This document shows, piece by piece, positions 9,808 to 20,980 of a DNA stretch of 58,849 nucleotides; position 1 is the stretch's first letter; each line of letters begins with the position of its first letter. The stretch lies in the NCBI GenBank assembly GCA_903772945.1, contig CAICTM010000571.1, positions 1 to 58,849 on the forward strand. The letters are read 5' to 3'. Source of the DNA: Seminavis robusta (taxonomy: Eukaryota > Bacillariophyta > Bacillariophyceae > Naviculales > Naviculaceae). A program made the translations under genes and the position numbers. The notes beneath the pieces are model-generated. The model made no database searches and was not told the DNA's origin. It saw only the letters and a list, made by a program, of their open reading frames with translations.

Positions 9808-12779
9808 TTAGATGTAGCAGAAGCAAGGAGCACACTCTGCGCAGTTCGTGATCAGTGAGCAGTTTACGCGGAGGGATAAAGACGACAGCGCACAAACTTC
9901 CTCTGGGATGAATCCTCCAACGGCGGTTCGATCCAACAATAGTGACTTTAGAAGCGTTACCATTCCCAACTCCGAAGGAACTGCGCCTCCCAGGTGCAGG
10001 TTGCCAAAAAGGTTCAGCGTCTCGAGCCTCGAAAGTAAACCCAACTCTGACGGGATCTCGTTGGTCAAGGCATTGGTTTGTAGTTCCAAGCTTGTCAGGC
10101 CGCGCATCATTGCCAGAGTGGTGGGAATCGACGAGAAGACTCCAGTGTCGTGAATTGAAAGGGTCTTCAATGGGACGTACAAGAGCTGCTGAAGAGGAAT
10201 TGCACTCTCCAGCTCAATCGATAAGTCACCCATGAAGGAGATACTCACGGCCTCCAACGAAGACAACATTCCCAGTTCCTTGGGTAAGACAGAAACGTTG
10301 ATGCCCTGTATAGAATGGGCCGACAGCTCTGTAATGCGCCCATCCAGATCACAGTGAATCGTGTGGGTGCTGCCAAGGGCACCGTCGGCCTCGCATTCAT
10401 TCACAACAGTGTAGTTATCCCAAGCCTCGTATCCAGAATGAAACCATTCTTCTCGAGGAAAAGAGTAGAGAAATGTAGCCAATCCAAACAGCTGAGCTTT
10501 CTTCCAATCAGTCATCGAGATCAGCTCTGGGTGGTCCTCGAGCCACCGGTATGCCAGCGACTGCGGGGAGTTGTCGAAATTCAAAGCTGCTATTGTGTAC
10601 TCGGGCAAACTCAGTACAAACTCGTCTGGTTCACTCGTTGGATATTGCGTCATGCCAAACTCCATATACGGAAGTAACGTCGGGGCCACGGTTGCAAGGA
10701 GAGGAGTCGAAGGAAGAGTCTCAATGGAATCTCCATCGTCATGTTCAACATCCACTTCACCGGAGGGCACGTTCACTGGCTGTGACGGTGGTGCACTTGG
10801 TACACTGGTTGGCACGATCGAAGGCTGGGTGGTGGGAAGGTCACACGTTCGACAGAGATCTCGATACGAGCACTCCGGTGGACATATGTCACAGTCAGCC
10901 TGAAGAAAGCGGAGAGACGGCATTGTGCATATTGTCGGTGGTAGCTGCTCCGCGATTGGATTGTCTTTGATTGAAAGATTTACAAGCGACGTCAAGTTTG
11001 CCAGGAACTTGGGTACTGGTTGTCGAAAGGCATTGCTTTCCAAAGATAACGTTTCCAAGTTCGTCAACAGTGCGATTTCTGTCGGTAGTGCACCCTGTAG
11101 TTGATTGTGGCTCAAATTTAGGAGAGTCAGATGGCGGAGAGACCCGACATGCGGAGGGATTTCTCCGGTGAGACTGTTGTTGTTGAAGACCAGACTGGTA
11201 AGGTTGGACAAGTTCGATAATTCCGATGGCATCACCTGCTCGAGACGCCCGTGTAGTTGCATGTTTTCAATTTCCAACGTCTCTAACGACCTAAGAAGAC
11301 TGATTTGTGTGGGTGTACGGCCGCCCGGGAAGTCCCCGGGCGCGTACCGGTTACCCTGTTACCACCAGCACAGGTCACGCCGGTCCAACTGCATTCATTG
11401 AGATCCAAATTCATCCAGATCCGCTTTCTCTCGGGATCCCAAAATTGACCTCTGTACGCATAAAAGAACGTCGCAAGAGCAAACAACTGACACTGCTGCC
11501 ATTGCTCCGTCGCCGCCAGGTTTAGATCTCGGAGAATCCATTGCCCTGCCCTGAACTGTGGAGAGAAATCAAGGTCTTCTTCCACGGTGTCCAAACAACT
11601 GGCGAGAGCCGAAGATGAAGGCGCTGTACCGGTAGAGGGAGGTGGCCTTTCTGTTGCTCTTGGTGGTGAACTGGCGTCCGAATGATTCCCACGGATACTT
11701 GCTGCAAGGACAATCATAATGACAAGGACTGCAGCCAAAAGGGCAAGTAGCAGTAAGTTGATTGCGGATCTCCATGACTTGGTGTGGGATTCCTTTGGCT
11801 GCTCTCCATACTGCCGGTATTGTAGAACGAGCCTATCAACTGTTTCGACAGTATGTCTTTCCCACAGCATTTGGAGTATCTTTGCCTTGTCCCGGGGGTC
11901 TGAAGCCGTGGCATCGACACAACTCGTGCGCGACTTGGAGAACACATCCGGGCCAATCACCATGGTACCGGTAACATTCTTGCCTGGGTTCTCAATATCG
12001 GAATATCCCTCGCCTTTACAGTCCACCTCCTGGTCTTGCCTACCTGTACCAGTCATGGGATTGAACCCACATTCAATAGCAAAGCACAATTCGCAGACGC
12101 ACCAAATCCGGCTGTAGAGGTCCCTCTGTGAGTTTCGGACAACCACAAACCACTTGGCCTCCCTCAGAGCCCTGACAAACGGGACTTCTTCCAATGGCAG
12201 TTCCAGCTGTTCCGCCACGATCTCCCTGGACCCCTGCACCAACGCAAAGGCACAAATCCAAAGGTTGGGTTTGTCGGGGAAATGATGAAATGCAGCCCGG
12301 ATAGAAGATACAAAATCATGAAAGGGTTCGTCCCAGCAGTGCGTGATGAAGGCGTCAATTCGGTGCCCCTTGGGGTTTGCCGCCAGAGCATAGCAAGTGT
12401 TGGTTTCTTGGCATTTTGGACTGATAATGTCCTTATTGATATCTCGCATGGTCTTGGTTCTGTACCGGATCCTTCCATAGAGCTTTCGGGCCTGATCATC
12501 GACACGTTCGAGTTCTTGAAACGTAATGGCCCATTTGGCTGGGTGAGTGATATCCAAGTGTTCGATAGTGGGTAGAACCATTTGCAGTTCGCTGAGGTTG
12601 TCCTGGCCAATCGATGGCACGTTGATCGATGTGGGCACTTTCAACGAGCTCTCTTGTGTGCTATTTTCGTCTTTCAATGCGAGAGCTTTGGCTAGATCCT
12701 TTGGGCTGATGGGGGCGCTGGCAGCTCTCATATGCCGCCTATTGCCATCGGCATGGCTGCGGTGTGTCAATCTTGTCAT
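9808..12779 (-). CDS. TIR-like / transmembrane / LRR receptor-like protein, one frameshift
   Basis: An upstream frame (ATG at 12779) and a downstream frame (to 9808) together make a protein of about 990 aa. Residues about 138-235 are TIR-like: strand DAFITHCWDEPF, then LWICAFAL, then the signature SRIWCVCELCFA, equivalent to the SxWCLxEL of TIR domains. A TM segment follows at about 336-358 (INLLLLALLAAVLVIMIVLAA). After it come two modules, each with a cap (W...QLFALATFFY, then an EC...C segment) and several LRRs (LTSLVFNNNSLTGEIPPHVG). The frames meet between about 11290 and 11356: the downstream frame continues upstream as GDFPGGRTPTQISLLRSLETL until a TAA at about 11357. One missing base would join them. 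It is either a sequencing error or a recent pseudogene. The role as a cell-surface sensor with a cytosolic N-terminal TIR-like domain is inferred. Confidence 0.75.
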
Positions 12780-13116
12780 CAATGGTAGATATCAATGTCG
12801 TTTCCACAAGATACCGGTAGCGCAAACTATGGTCGGTGCTATGGACTGAAGTTCCACAAATCGACGTCGCCCCATCGATGTTGCATACTATCCCGAGCCG
12901 CTTCCAAAAGTGCACGACTTCGCTTCCAGTCTTCCAGAACGCTTCGCTTCCAAAAGTGGCAAAATTTTAATTTAGTAAAAGCTAGAAAGATGGCCACAAA
13001 GAGATAGGACCGGTACCAGACTGGTACTTCTTTGAGACATGGATAGATAAGAACCACAACACCAGGCACCACCGGTATGCTGCCCAGAGCTGTTCAAACC
13101 ATTAGGACCTCAGCGG
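12780..13116. other. Intergenic, minus-strand 5' region of the LRR gene
   Basis: No gene is seen in this 337-bp stretch. It separates the LRR gene start from the 3' end of the ankyrin gene, both on the minus strand, and should contain the LRR gene promoter. Confidence 0.5.
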
Positions 13117-14391
13117 TTACTCTGGGCATCCATTCTCACGAGCCCATTCAAGAGTTTCCATCTGGCCCATTTCTGCAGCATTCACCCTTGCAGATCTATC
13201 CCATGGACATCCATTTGCGCGAGCCCATTTTAGGATCTTTAAATGCCCTCCTCCAGCAGCCATTGCGCACACCCAGCTATCCCAAGGGCATCCGTTTCCA
13301 TGAGCCCATTGAAGAACATCAAAATGACCACCGCCAGCAGCATTCGAACATGTGCTGCTATCCCATTCGCATCCATTCTCATGTGCCCATTTGATGATGT
13401 TCAAGTGGCCATCTGTGGCTGCTTCTGAACATGTCATCATATCCCAAGGGCATTCATGTTCACGAGCCCACGTGAGGAGTTCCAAATGGCCACCTCTTGC
13501 GGCACCGCGGCATGTCCATACATCCCATGGACAGTTGTTCTGATGCAACCACTTTAGTACCTCAAGATGTCCACCAACAGCAGCAGAGTAACAAACCGAA
13601 TCACCCCAAGAACATCCGTTCTCATGGACCCATATGAGAATTCCCAAATGACCCCATCTTGCTGCAGCAGTGCATGTCGTCAAATCCCATGGGCAATCAT
13701 TCTCCCTAGCCCACTTGAGGATTTCCAAGTAACCACCGCTAGCAGCTGCAGAGCAAGTGTTTGCAATCCATGGACAGCCATTCTCATGTGCCCATTTGAG
13801 AATGCCTAGATGACCACCCTTGGCAGCAGATTGGCATGTCCATGAATCCCATGGGCAACCATTCTCATGAGCCCACTTCAACAGGTCAAAGTGACCATTT
13901 ACAGCAGCCTTAGAACTTGCATTGCCATCCCAAGGACACCCATTCTCTCTTGCAAACTTGAGAACTTCCAGATGACCATGTTCTGCAGCAGCCAAACATG
14001 TGAGCTCATCCCAGGGGCATCCATTCTTGTGGGCCCAATTCAGAATGTGTAGATGACCACCTTCTGCAGCTGCGGAACAAGCAAACGGTGACCACGGGAA
14101 TTCTTCTCCTCTTGCCCATTGAAGGACACAAAGATTGCCAACCTTGGCGATGGCTCTACAAACATCTATCTGATTTGGTGCATTTCTCGCTGACAATTCA
14201 TGCCAGTGTTTGGCGGACAGCACATTCTCGAATGCCACACGATAATAAGTGTCTGTGCTGGCTGCGGACCGTTCTGGACCATCCGGGTCTATTCCATCTC
14301 TCACCTTGGGAGGATCATGGACAGAATCACAGTATGCCTTGTACAGATGATTCAGTTGTTTGTTAGCACCCCCCGCAAAGGCAAAGTGACC
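13117..14391 (-). pseudogene. Ankyrin-type repeat gene, main 3' part, separated from its 5' part by a transposon
   Basis: The open frame (395 aa from an internal GTG/ATG-region start at 14304, open further up to 14391) holds about twelve 27-residue units of the form HLxxLKWARENGCPWDxxTCxxAAxxG. These are the ankyrin-like arrays common in diatoms, oomycetes and some giant viruses. Upstream of 14304 the same frame continues through GHFAFAGGANKQLNHLYKAY and stops exactly at the transposon target duplication (14384-14391). The missing first 40 codons lie at 22235-22354 beyond the element. A decayed relative at 39598-41041 shows the same N-terminal order and confirms the join. The gene is disrupted unless the element excises or is spliced out. 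Protein-binding is the usual role of such arrays; the partner is unknown. Confidence 0.85.
14384..14391. repeat. Left 8-bp target-site duplication AAGTGACC
   Basis: AAGTGACC stands immediately left of the element end at 14392 and again at 22227-22234 immediately right of the other end. Eight to nine bp is the known duplication size of Merlin elements. Keeping a single copy restores the ankyrin reading frame. Confidence 0.88.
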
Positions 14392-14469
14392 GGATCTCTC
14401 CTTTTAGTGTCCCCCCAACCGTTTTCTGGATCGGTCTGGCAGAAATCCAGAGTATTATTATATACAGCC
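14392..14469 (+). repeat. Left terminal inverted repeat of the Merlin-like element
   Basis: The end begins GGATCTCTCCTTTTAGTGTC. Compared with the reverse complement of the right end (GGGTAGCTCCTGATAGTGTC), 20 of the first 25 positions match, and similarity continues to about position 78. Confidence 0.85.
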
Positions 14470-14748
14470 TTGGAATAATTAATTAGGACTATTTAGATGA
14501 GTGAATTCGGTAATTAGGAGGTCATTATTGTAGACTCAGGTTTGTATATAGAATCCTTACAATCCACCCAGATCGTAAAATGCATAACCAAACTGGTCGA
14601 CATGTACCGGTAAGAACACACAGTGATTGTCGAGTGAAGATCACTATAAGGTTTTCGTACTAAACCAAACCAGGATCTGGCAAAACAGGCCAATCGCTAA
14701 ATTCGAAATGGTCCACTATATAAATTAAGTAAGATCGCCAAGGCCTTA

Positions 14749-15831
14749 CTAGTCGCCATAAGTGACTCGCGAAAGGGCATCCATGAGCGAACGCCATAAG
14801 TCACACTCATGGTCTCTTCTCCAGATGAATTCGAAAAGGCAACCTTGAAGTTGCTTCTTGTTTCTATTACGTTCCGGGACACCCCTCTTTATTCCACCCC
14901 ACGTTCCTTCGATCGTGTTTGTGTGCACTCCAGTGACCGGATCCTTATATCCTTGCTCATGGTTCACCTTCTGGTGTTCGTAAGCAGGCAACGTGTACCC
15001 ATAACCAGCATCAATTTGGACATCTTCAATTCGGTTGTACGCACCCCAGCAGTCACTTCTAATTATAGAACCAGGGGCAATAAACTTTTTAATTAAGGGG
15101 ATCAATGTTCCAGCATCCCTCTTGTCAACCACAACAGCGAATACTCGTCGTTCCGGAGTGTTCTCAACACCACCAAAAACCCAGGCACCTTCTACTCTGT
15201 GACCGCGATGGTACTTCCGCTTTCCGAACTTGGATTCGTCTATTTCAACTACAACATCAACTCCCCCTATTTGACCATTACAATGAGTCACAATAGACGA
15301 AATAAATTCGCGAATGTATTTAAGCCAATGCGTGGTTTTGTCCTTTGACCAGGACAAATAGATAGAGATCTGTTGATGCGAAGAACCAGTCAGCCAGTAG
15401 TATAGAAATTTAAGTATCTCCCTCCGGCCTCCTCGAACAGCTTCAAAGAAAGTGCCCTTATATACTGACTGGCACCATTCTTTACCATGTGCCCGGCGAC
15501 ACTCTCTTCGTCGACACCGAAGAACTGGCCCACTCTTTTTGAACTGTACATCGCCGAGTATCTTACCACAAAGTCCGCACTGTGTAGGCAGATTACTTAA
15601 AGCCCCCTGTTTTTTTAAATAAAGAAAGCACTCTTTTTCGTCACTGAAAGCTTTCTCTAAATCTTTTAAGGGTGGGATTCCGCTTTGGCGATTCAAATTC
15701 CGGTATCGGTCACTAGCGATTTGTGCTTGGAGGCTCCCATTGGCGACACTTTCATTTGGCGGGAATACAGTAGGTTGGCGAGTGGGGGGAGGCTCATCAA
15801 CACTCTCCACATCAGAAACAATGGATGCCAT
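14749..15831 (-). CDS. DDE transposase, Merlin / IS1595 (ISXO2-like) family
   Basis: The product is 360 aa with an intact frame from ATG at 15831. It has an N-terminal zinc-ribbon-like segment (QCGLCGKILG...LRCRRREC), a helix-turn-helix-like region, and a catalytic core with the family pattern: VEIDESKFGKRKY (first Asp), IIRSDCWGAY (second Asp) and TNTIEGTWGGIKRG (Glu). The C-terminal FIWRRDH resembles the usual ending of IS1595-group enzymes. Such enzymes cut and paste elements with 8-9 bp duplications, which matches the AAGTGACC duplication seen here. It is divergent from the second ORF, with a shared 263-bp promoter region (15832-16094). Confidence 0.9.
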   Translation of the reverse strand: MASIVSDVESVDEPPPTRQPTVFPPNESVANGSLQAQIASDRYRNLNRQSGIPPLKDLEKAFSDEKECFLYLKKQGALSNLPTQCGLCGKILGDVQFKKSGPVLRCRRRECRRAHGKEWCQSVYKGTFFEAVRGGRREILKFLYYWLTGSSHQQISIYLSWSKDKTTHWLKYIREFISSIVTHCNGQIGGVDVVVEIDESKFGKRKYHRGHRVEGAWVFGGVENTPERRVFAVVVDKRDAGTLIPLIKKFIAPGSIIRSDCWGAYNRIEDVQIDAGYGYTLPAYEHQKVNHEQGYKDPVTGVHTNTIEGTWGGIKRGVPERNRNKKQLQGCLFEFIWRRDHECDLWRSLMDALSRVTYGD

Positions 15832-16094
15832 GTTTGGCGATTTGTGAGCTTATCAACCCGTCATCAATTTTGCGGCGATTGTTTCCCAGGTCTGAAAGTT
15901 TGAAATTCGAAATTCCCACGGCCACGAACAATAAACAACAAACAGGGGTGCGGAATAGAGTAGTAATAAACACAATAGATGACGTTTCTAAAGGAAAGAA
16001 CACCGGACTACACTTTAAATTTTAAATTTTAAATTTGCCTCCATTGTTGCGTAGAGCATCACATTCATCGGACGTGCTCACTTTTTCTGACAGG
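15832..16094. promoter_or_regulatory. Divergent intergenic region inside the transposon
   Basis: This 263-bp gap lies between the starts of the transposase and ORF2 and must hold both promoters. It contains a short TTTAAATTTTAAATTTTAAA run at about 16014-16034, the only obvious AT-rich motif. No more precise element is supported. Confidence 0.45.
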
Positions 16095-17366
16095 ATGCCA
16101 ACTAGAGAAGAAATTTTAGTAGAGACTGTGGAGTCTGAGGACTCTGATGATGGGGCTGCAGTTGCTGCCATGGCAGATGAGCCTCCAAACAACCTTAATG
16201 AATCGGCGTTTCTTCCCAACATGGAACCCGATCATGCTGAAGGTAGAGGCCTGACCGGAGACTCACGTGAGTTTGAACTGCATACATTCCCTGAAAGCAG
16301 CGAAAGCGAGTCGGATGATGATGATCACCAAAGCGACAAAGATGTCGCAGAAGTTGTGTTAAGTGACCCTGAAACGGAGCCTAGTGACGACCCGGTAGAA
16401 AAGGTGCGTGCCCGTAAAAGGGAAAAGCGACTTAAAGACAGTAAGCGTAAGAGGGACAATTATGAGAACTGGTTGAAAGATGGAGGTGCGAGTCAGGCTT
16501 CCTCTAAGTCTGATGATTCTAGTGACCGTAAGCAGCCAGCCAAAGATTACTGGTCCCATGACACTGCCGCTTCTAACACAACTGCCCCAAAGCAGAAACC
16601 TCAATATAAAGATAGTTCTCAAAAGCCTTCCGCTACTAAGAAAGCAGCCCCTAAACCCGCTTTGATGCTTAAGTCTACAGTGGAAACTATTGGCTTGGAA
16701 ATTAAGAACAACGGAACCCTTGTTAAGAACCATATTTCTCGTAAGTTCAAAGAGTTTACGAAAGCGACCAAGAATCAGCATGCCGAACTCCTGGGAGTTC
16801 TCAAGGCGCATGGAGAGAATCACCACACACTTATGGAGGGGATTCGGAATGTTAAAACTCAGCTTGACCAGGTTCTTGCAATCGTTGAGAAGTGTCCTCA
16901 CAAGGCCAAGACGGTTCCGGAGAAGCCTCCTCCTGGTCCGCCCCCTAATCAAGGAAGGGGAAGTGGTGGTCCAGAGAACTTCCGTAGACGTCAACCAGAT
17001 CCAGATCAGCATCAAGCTTCGGTAAACAGGAATGGCAGTATCGGTAATCGGAACCATCAGGGGAACTTTACAGCTTCCCCGAATGTGACGGTGAACCACC
17101 ACATATATAATAATCCGCATGTGGATATCTCTACCCCTGTTGTTGGGCCTGGTTACGGTGTTCCACCGAACTCTACTGGGACCAAAAAGCGGCGACTTTC
17201 TGCCATGTCGATGGCTCTTATTGCAGAGAAAGAGAAGCAAGCTCATCTTAGGCGTCACCACCTTGAACTAGAAAGGCGACATGCTTTAAATGAAAGGAGG
17301 CCCCCTTCGGTGGTTAAGCCTCCCCCATCTGACCCTTATTTCGGTTCCAATCTCCGATTCGATTAA
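16095..17366 (+). CDS. Second ORF of the Merlin-like element, unknown function
   Basis: The product is 423 aa from ATG 16095 (the open frame starts a little earlier at a TTG). I do not recognise a known domain. The N-terminal third is acidic (EDSDDGAAV, SESESDDDDHQSDKD). It is followed by a very basic segment (RARKREKRLKDSKRKRDNYE), a Ser/Lys-rich stretch, a helical middle (VETIGLEIKNNGTLVKNHIS...) and a Pro/Gly/Asn-rich region. A final basic helix (EKEKQAHLRRHHLELERRHA) closes the protein. The charge pattern suggests nucleic-acid or chromatin binding, and a role as a transposition accessory factor is inferred from position only. It ends about 60 bp before the nested retrotransposon. Confidence 0.75.
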   Translation: MPTREEILVETVESEDSDDGAAVAAMADEPPNNLNESAFLPNMEPDHAEGRGLTGDSREFELHTFPESSESESDDDDHQSDKDVAEVVLSDPETEPSDDPVEKVRARKREKRLKDSKRKRDNYENWLKDGGASQASSKSDDSSDRKQPAKDYWSHDTAASNTTAPKQKPQYKDSSQKPSATKKAAPKPALMLKSTVETIGLEIKNNGTLVKNHISRKFKEFTKATKNQHAELLGVLKAHGENHHTLMEGIRNVKTQLDQVLAIVEKCPHKAKTVPEKPPPGPPPNQGRGSGGPENFRRRQPDPDQHQASVNRNGSIGNRNHQGNFTASPNVTVNHHIYNNPHVDISTPVVGPGYGVPPNSTGTKKRRLSAMSMALIAEKEKQAHLRRHHLELERRHALNERRPPSVVKPPPSDPYFGSNLRFD

Positions 17367-17422
17367 TGGCCTGTTGTGGCCAGTACCGGTATACATCGCT
17401 TTTTCTGGATGGTTATTTTTAC

Positions 17423-17428
17423 TGAAAT
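17423..17428. repeat. Target-site duplication TGAAAT (left)
   Basis: TGAAAT directly precedes the 5' LTR, which begins with TG at 17429. The same hexamer follows the 3' LTR at 21836-21841. A duplication of 5-6 bp is expected for LTR retrotransposon integration. Confidence 0.8.
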
Positions 17429-17862
17429 TGCAGTGTGAATGCAATACACGGCTCTTAGCCTTATTCGCGACTCGATCCTAGATAGGGTTTGAGTTCGACT
17501 CATGACTGAGTCTTTCGTGAATAGTCATTGAGAAGGGTTCTTCATGACCGCTAGTCATACTAGGTCGATGTGAAACATCGCGCTAGATATTTAGCTGGCG
17601 TGGAGAGATTCCACGCTACTAGATAAAGGCTAGACGAATCTTTCCACGCGTTCCGTTTTTGGATCGTGGAGTGAGTAGGATTGCTACCGCAACCTACTCT
17701 ATCACACTTTACACGTCTCCCGCGGGAGTTCAGATCTACGATCCTTTGATTGTGGTCCTCTCTCGTTGATTAGTTTTCAATGCTTTCTAATCCTCTCATA
17801 ACTTTCATTCTCTCAAACTCAAAACACTCAAAGATCTTTACACTAGCTTTTAGCGTAGTGCA
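17429..17862 (+). repeat. 5' LTR (434 bp)
   Basis: It begins TGCAGTGTGAATGCAATACA and ends GCGTAGTGCA. It contains an inner palindrome-rich part (GACTCATGACTGAGTC) and is nearly identical to the 3' copy. No clear tRNA primer-binding site was recognised just after it. Confidence 0.85.
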
Positions 17863-17913
17863 TTTTGTTAACAAACACAATAGCTTTCAGCTACCCTCAA
17901 CCTATTCCTCACC

Positions 17914-18207
17914 ATGAAGATTGCCAAAGACGCATACACCAGCTTCGAGTCCAAGCTGCGTGACAAACCAATCCTTCCTCTCATCGACCTCGATGTGAAT
18001 GCGAAATCGACGATCTCGCTCTACCACCTACAAACTTCGCACTTTCAAGCAGATGCTAACAGCGCCAAGTACACCTTCAAGGTCCAATCATCAATGGATC
18101 TGAGACTCCACGTCAGCCAATCAAGTGGGCTGGACGTATGGAGAAGGTCTTCGTCGGGCTCGCCATTGCTACGCCTGACGACAAACACAAACCTCCTCAG
18201 GAGATGA
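17914..18207 (+). pseudogene. Gag-like start of the LTR element
   Basis: The frame opens at the first ATG after the 5' LTR (MKIAKDAYTSFESKLRDKP) and runs 97 codons before a frame change. Downstream fragments to about 19200 in other frames are Lys/Ser-rich and probably belong to the same decayed Gag. There is no recognised knuckle. The assignment depends on position within the element. Confidence 0.5.
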
Positions 18208-20149
18208 CTTCTAGCTCTGCCAAAGAGCAGCTACGAATCTAGTGTGCAGGCCACGTGAAAAACGTTGGAATGCATTGCGCCAGATTGCAGTCAACGGATT
18301 GCCCCACGCGACGTACGTGGCGGTGAAGACGAAGCCACTTTCCAAGACCGTTTCCAGGCTGCCTGGAACGGAGCAGCTCAAGCCTGCTTTGGGACGACGT
18401 CTGACATTACGTTTGCATAAATGCCTGTATCGAAGCGGTCTGTCCCTACAAGGCTCTTGAAAACAGAAAACGCTTCATGGCCGCAAGATGCGTAAGCCTG
18501 CCGATATGTCTACTCGGGCTATGTCAACAACCTCAGTCGGATGAACACGATGAACTTCCTCGTCTACCACCTTTTTGGACCCAACCAAACGTTGAACATG
18601 ACGAAGTACATGACATTGTTTGTCATGGAATTCCACGCTCGTGGATGAAGAAGATGGACGAACACGACTTCGTCTCTTTTCTCAGCTCCTATCGGAGAAC
18701 CATTGATTCTGCGAACGCATGGAATCCTCCGAAGACTTTGACAAGGCGGTGATGCCAAGCAACTCCTACGAAGAAGAACAACAGCAAAGAAGTACAAGTC
18801 TACTCGCAACAACGACCACTCTTCCAAGAACGAAGAGAAATGGTGCGACTACACGAGTCCAGCACTCACAACACTGCTGACTGCATGACTTTGAAGAAGC
18901 TCAAGGCCAAGTCTCAGTCCTCGTCTGACAACGATAACAGCCAACGTACAACAAGAATAAGACTTGGAAACGCAAGTCTGACGCGCCAAGCCTACACCAA
19001 GAGGAACTCTCTGTCCTCATGAAAAAGGTTTCCAACGCTGCGGTCAAGGCTGATCGCAAGAAAGAAAAGCGAATGCAACCATGTTGCCAAGCGCAAGTCT
19101 GACAACTCCGACAACGAGGACGACTCCTCTGTTGGATCCATCAACATGATGGACAAGAAGATGCCGCTGTCGACAAGGCGCTTGCCGAATTCGACTTCAA
19201 TCATTCGGATGGAGAGATCTCCGTCTGAGGATTAGGCCAGGATGATGATTTCAACGGAACCATGTTCCGATTTCTCATACCTAAGTGATGAAGATATCTC
19301 ACTAAATAGTAAACAAGATTTGTTTTGCAACTAACGAAGTCTACGGCAAATTAGATAATTGCCTAGTAACTGCTCAACTAGACACTGACGATCTGTTCAG
19401 CATCGTTAACTCGTCCATGGCCAATCAACCTCAACGTCGCACGACAAGAGACTGAAACATCGTCTATGTTAGATTTAACAGACGAGCGAAAGGGAAACGA
19501 AAACCGTTACACTCTGTTGCTTACTAGATACAGAAGCATCCGGAACTTTAATTGCTCAAACTCATGCCAAGAGTTTACTCATGAAGAATCATGGGGGCGT
19601 CCAAACATTACGGACTGCTTCTATGAAGGAATTGAGACCCCGCACGAAGTGTAAGGGCACACTCGCGATTCCTGAGTTCCACGATGATAGAATTATCAAG
19701 TGGAATTTACACGTCACCAAGAACTTGGGGGCGCAAGACGTGATCTAGGTCAAGACACTCTCTGCGATCTAAGAATCAAGTTTGATTTCACTACCATGTC
19801 ATTGGGTGGAACCATGCATTTTCCCGGCGAAAAGAGCAACACCAATAGAAAGGAGAACTTCTCCATTTCCGATTCTGCAGCTGTCAGCGACAATGCAATA
19901 GTCTCAAGAAGATTCTTGATACGACATACGAACAATAGGCTTAAGGCAGATATGCCAGAGTCGAAATCCGTTAAACAAGGAGGAGCAAGAACTGCCTCCT
20001 GCCTTTTCAACCAAGTGCTTCGACCCAGTCGAGGATACTTTGGGAGAGTTGCGAAGGACGACTACGAAGTAGAACTTCGTCCCGACGTTAAATCCTATTA
20101 CACTAGGGCTCACCCTACTCCACGGTCCATACCAACACTCTTAGAAGGA

Positions 20150-20980
20150 GGTTGAACGTCTCTGCGAAACAGGGGCACTCAAGAAGGTGAATCGTTCCAA
20201 GTGGGGCACCAACTTTTATCATTCCCAAGAAAGAGGGATCTGCACGATTTATCTCGGATTTTCGGGAACCGAACAAACGGATCAAGCGGAAGCCTTATCC
20301 TATCCCAAAAATACAGGACATGCTCTTGAACCTAGATGGATTCAAGTGCGCTACCAGTCTAGACCTGAACACGGACACTACCACATCGAGCTGTCACCTC
20401 ACTCGAAGCAACACTATACCATTGCACTCCCGAAGGGAAAGCACGAGTACCAGAGGTTGCCAATGGGCCTATGTAATAGTCCCGACATCTTCCAAAGGAA
20501 GATGAAAGCACGCATGCATGACTTAGGAAATGTCCGTGCATACGTTGATGATCAACTCATCCTAACGGACGTCGATCTCGCAGATCGCGTTGAACAGTAG
20601 GATGACCTTTTCCAAAAGACTTCACGAAGTCGGGATTGAAATCAACACTACAAGGCCTTCCTCGATAGGAAGAACTGAGTATCTAGACAATTGGACTCTC
20701 GAGAAGGAAGCCAACCCTTAACCAAAAAAGACAATAGATGCGATCCAGCTATCGCTCTTCCCACCAACAGGAAGGAACTTCGTAGATTCATTGGACCAAT
20801 GAACTACCAAGGGCTGCTCCAAGACAGCAGACGGAGTAACCATCGTTCTGAAACAGACGTGGGTTACCAGTATCCATGACCGGTCATCATGGACAGAGAA
20901 CGTGAGTCCCGCGTAGAGGTCGAGAAGACTCTCCGGGATGAACATGGACTTCGTCGCAAGTTCACGCGCGTCAATCGTGA
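20150..20980 (+). pseudogene. Ty3-like reverse transcriptase remnant
   Basis: Spread over shifting frames are WGTPTFIIP-like, ISDFREPNKR-like and KPYPIPKIQDML-like words, then HYHIELSPHSKQHYTIALPK, YQRLPMGLCNSPDIFQ and VRAYVDDQLILTD. The last holds the YxDD catalytic box. After it PTNRKELRRFIG, typical of the region following the RT palm in Ty3/gypsy, appears. At least three frame breaks make it non-functional. Confidence 0.8.

Noticed and set aside
14677..17383. Inverted repeat CTGGCAAAACAGGCCAAT / AATGGCCTGTTGTGGCCAG around the two transposon ORFs, first taken as the transposon ends
   Set aside because: No matching target duplication was found there, while 14392 and 22226 have longer inverted repeats, an exact 8-bp duplication and gene-frame proof. 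It may be a subterminal repeat.
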